NCBI GenBank assembly: GCA_029882015.1
Contig: JAOULM010000033.1
Coordinates: forward strand, 1-6,113
DNA length: 6,113 nt
Origin: Candidatus Nomurabacteria bacterium
GTDB lineage: Bacteria; Patescibacteriota; Minisyncoccia; Phycocordibacterales; UBA1006
Direction of reading: 5' to 3'
A program made the translations under genes and the position numbers. The notes under the pieces are model-generated. The model was not told the DNA's origin. It ran no database searches and was given only the letters and a program-made list of their open reading frames with translations. Positions 5,590-6,113 of the stretch are shown one piece after another. Each line of letters starts with the position of its first letter. Position 1 is the first letter of the stretch.

Positions 5590-5660
5590 GGGTCTATAGT
5601 TCAATGGTAGAATGCCGGTTTCCAAAACCGTTGATCCAGGTTCGAATCCTGGTGGACCCG
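5590..5660 (+). tRNA. tRNA-Trp (anticodon CCA)
   Basis: Acceptor arms GGGTCTA and TGGACCC pair. The D stem is GTTC/GAAT. The anticodon arm is CCGGT-TTCCAAA-ACCGT with anticodon CCA. The T arm is CCAGG-TTCGAAT-CCTGG and the discriminator is G, typical of bacterial tRNA-Trp. The first anticodon-stem pair (position 27 with 43) is a C·U mismatch. The total is 71 nt with a 4-nt variable loop. CCA is not encoded: caaATG follows directly. Reading only UGG fits normal code use, and TGG is used in the genes here. Confidence 0.96.
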
Positions 5661-5663
5661 CAA

Positions 5664-6113
5664 ATGAAGTCAGTTAATAAACTTAATAAACAAATTGCCA
5701 GGACTACAGACTTATTCTATTCAATTGACTTGTCAATTGAAATTTCTGAAATCTACAAAAATGACTTCTTCGACAAAGAAGAGAGGTCTGTCAGATTATG
5801 GATGAAAGAAGCTTTTGGAAAGACTAAGTATAAAAATGATTATTTGTTTAAGCTTGGTTTAATAATTTTATATGGACACTTTGAAGAATTTAGAGAACGG
5901 ACAGCAGTTTCTTTTTTAAAAAATGAATTTCCAGAATATTTCATAGAGTCAAGAAATAGCACGGCAAAATGGTTAGAATCCTTTGGAAAAATCTTTGGTA
6001 AAGAATTATTGGAACCACATGAAGCTTCTTTATTGCTTGAAATTGAAGTGCTTAGACATAAACTCTTACATACCGATGGAAAGGTGGATAAACGCCTTAT
6101 GGAACTTGTTGCA
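5664..6113 (+). CDS. Probable HEPN-domain protein, 5' part (runs off the window)
   Basis: An open frame of 150 codons from ATG 5664 to the window edge, with no stop. The protein is largely helical and charged (…IEISEIYKNDFFDKEERSVRLWMKEAF…). Residues 126-145 (EIEVLRHKLLHTDGKVDKRL) contain RHKLLH at 131-136, an R-x4-H motif followed by G-x-V-D, typical of HEPN domains. Many of these are metal-independent RNases in toxin-antitoxin, abortive-infection and CRISPR-linked systems; others are non-catalytic. The HEPN call is by motif and helical context only; the C-terminus is unseen. The ATG is three bases after the tRNA-Trp discriminator, so it must share the tRNA transcript or an internal promoter. 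A GGTGG inside the tRNA 3' region (5651-5655) lies at SD-like distance. Codon use is AT-rich like its neighbours. Confidence 0.7.
   Translation, partial: MKSVNKLNKQIARTTDLFYSIDLSIEISEIYKNDFFDKEERSVRLWMKEAFGKTKYKNDYLFKLGLIILYGHFEEFRERTAVSFLKNEFPEYFIESRNSTAKWLESFGKIFGKELLEPHEASLLLEIEVLRHKLLHTDGKVDKRLMELVA

Noticed and set aside
5414..5599. A 61-codon ORF upstream of and into tRNA-Trp
   Set aside because: It covers a terminator, the hairpin leader and the tRNA start; no start signals and no protein-like composition.

Overview
The window is 6.1 kb of AT-rich bacterial DNA with short intergenic gaps, strong intrinsic terminators, TATAAT-like promoters, and two tRNA genes that do not encode their 3' CCA. 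Starts are A-rich and mostly lack a Shine-Dalgarno sequence (ORF at 346, clpB, rpmG, both secreted proteins). No gene fixes the taxon. Weak SD use, compact layout and an unusual Clp ATPase would fit Candidate Phyla Radiation / Patescibacteria. The two signal peptides ending near Gln (…YAQ, …IGQ) and the A-rich leaders also resemble Bacteroidota, so the assignment is tentative.

Layout, left to right: (1) 1-311, the 3' end of a CapA-like gene with a one-base frameshift near base 24. (2) 346-666, a small tail-anchored membrane protein of unknown function. (3) 667-757, two strong inverted repeats and an extended -10 promoter. (4) 794-3493, a complete two-ring Clp/Hsp100 ATPase with a full-length ClpB-type middle domain and also an LGF tripeptide where ClpC/ClpA carry their ClpP-docking loop. 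(5) A bidirectional terminator, then tRNA-Tyr(GUA) on the minus strand. Its promoter is about 150 bp upstream and is followed at once by a 13-bp copy of the tRNA's own 5' end and a series of hairpins. (6) 3857-4030, rpmG (L33, zinc-free form) and its terminator. (7) 4076-4128, another hairpin cluster, then a promoter. (8) 4201-4755 and 4857-5402, two unrelated small exported proteins of unknown function, each with its own terminator. (9) 5479-5660, a hairpin-rich leader that again contains a copy of the downstream tRNA's 5' end, then tRNA-Trp(CCA). (10) 5664-6113, the start of a probable HEPN-domain protein whose ATG lies only three bases after the tRNA.

The most interesting signals are these. 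Both tRNA genes are preceded by a short duplicate of their own 5' tip, separated from the real gene by hairpin-forming DNA. The Clp ATPase combines ClpB and ClpC hallmarks. The HEPN-like gene is fused to a tRNA transcript so closely that tRNA 3' processing should leave a nearly leaderless mRNA. No CRISPR array, insertion sequence or rRNA was seen.
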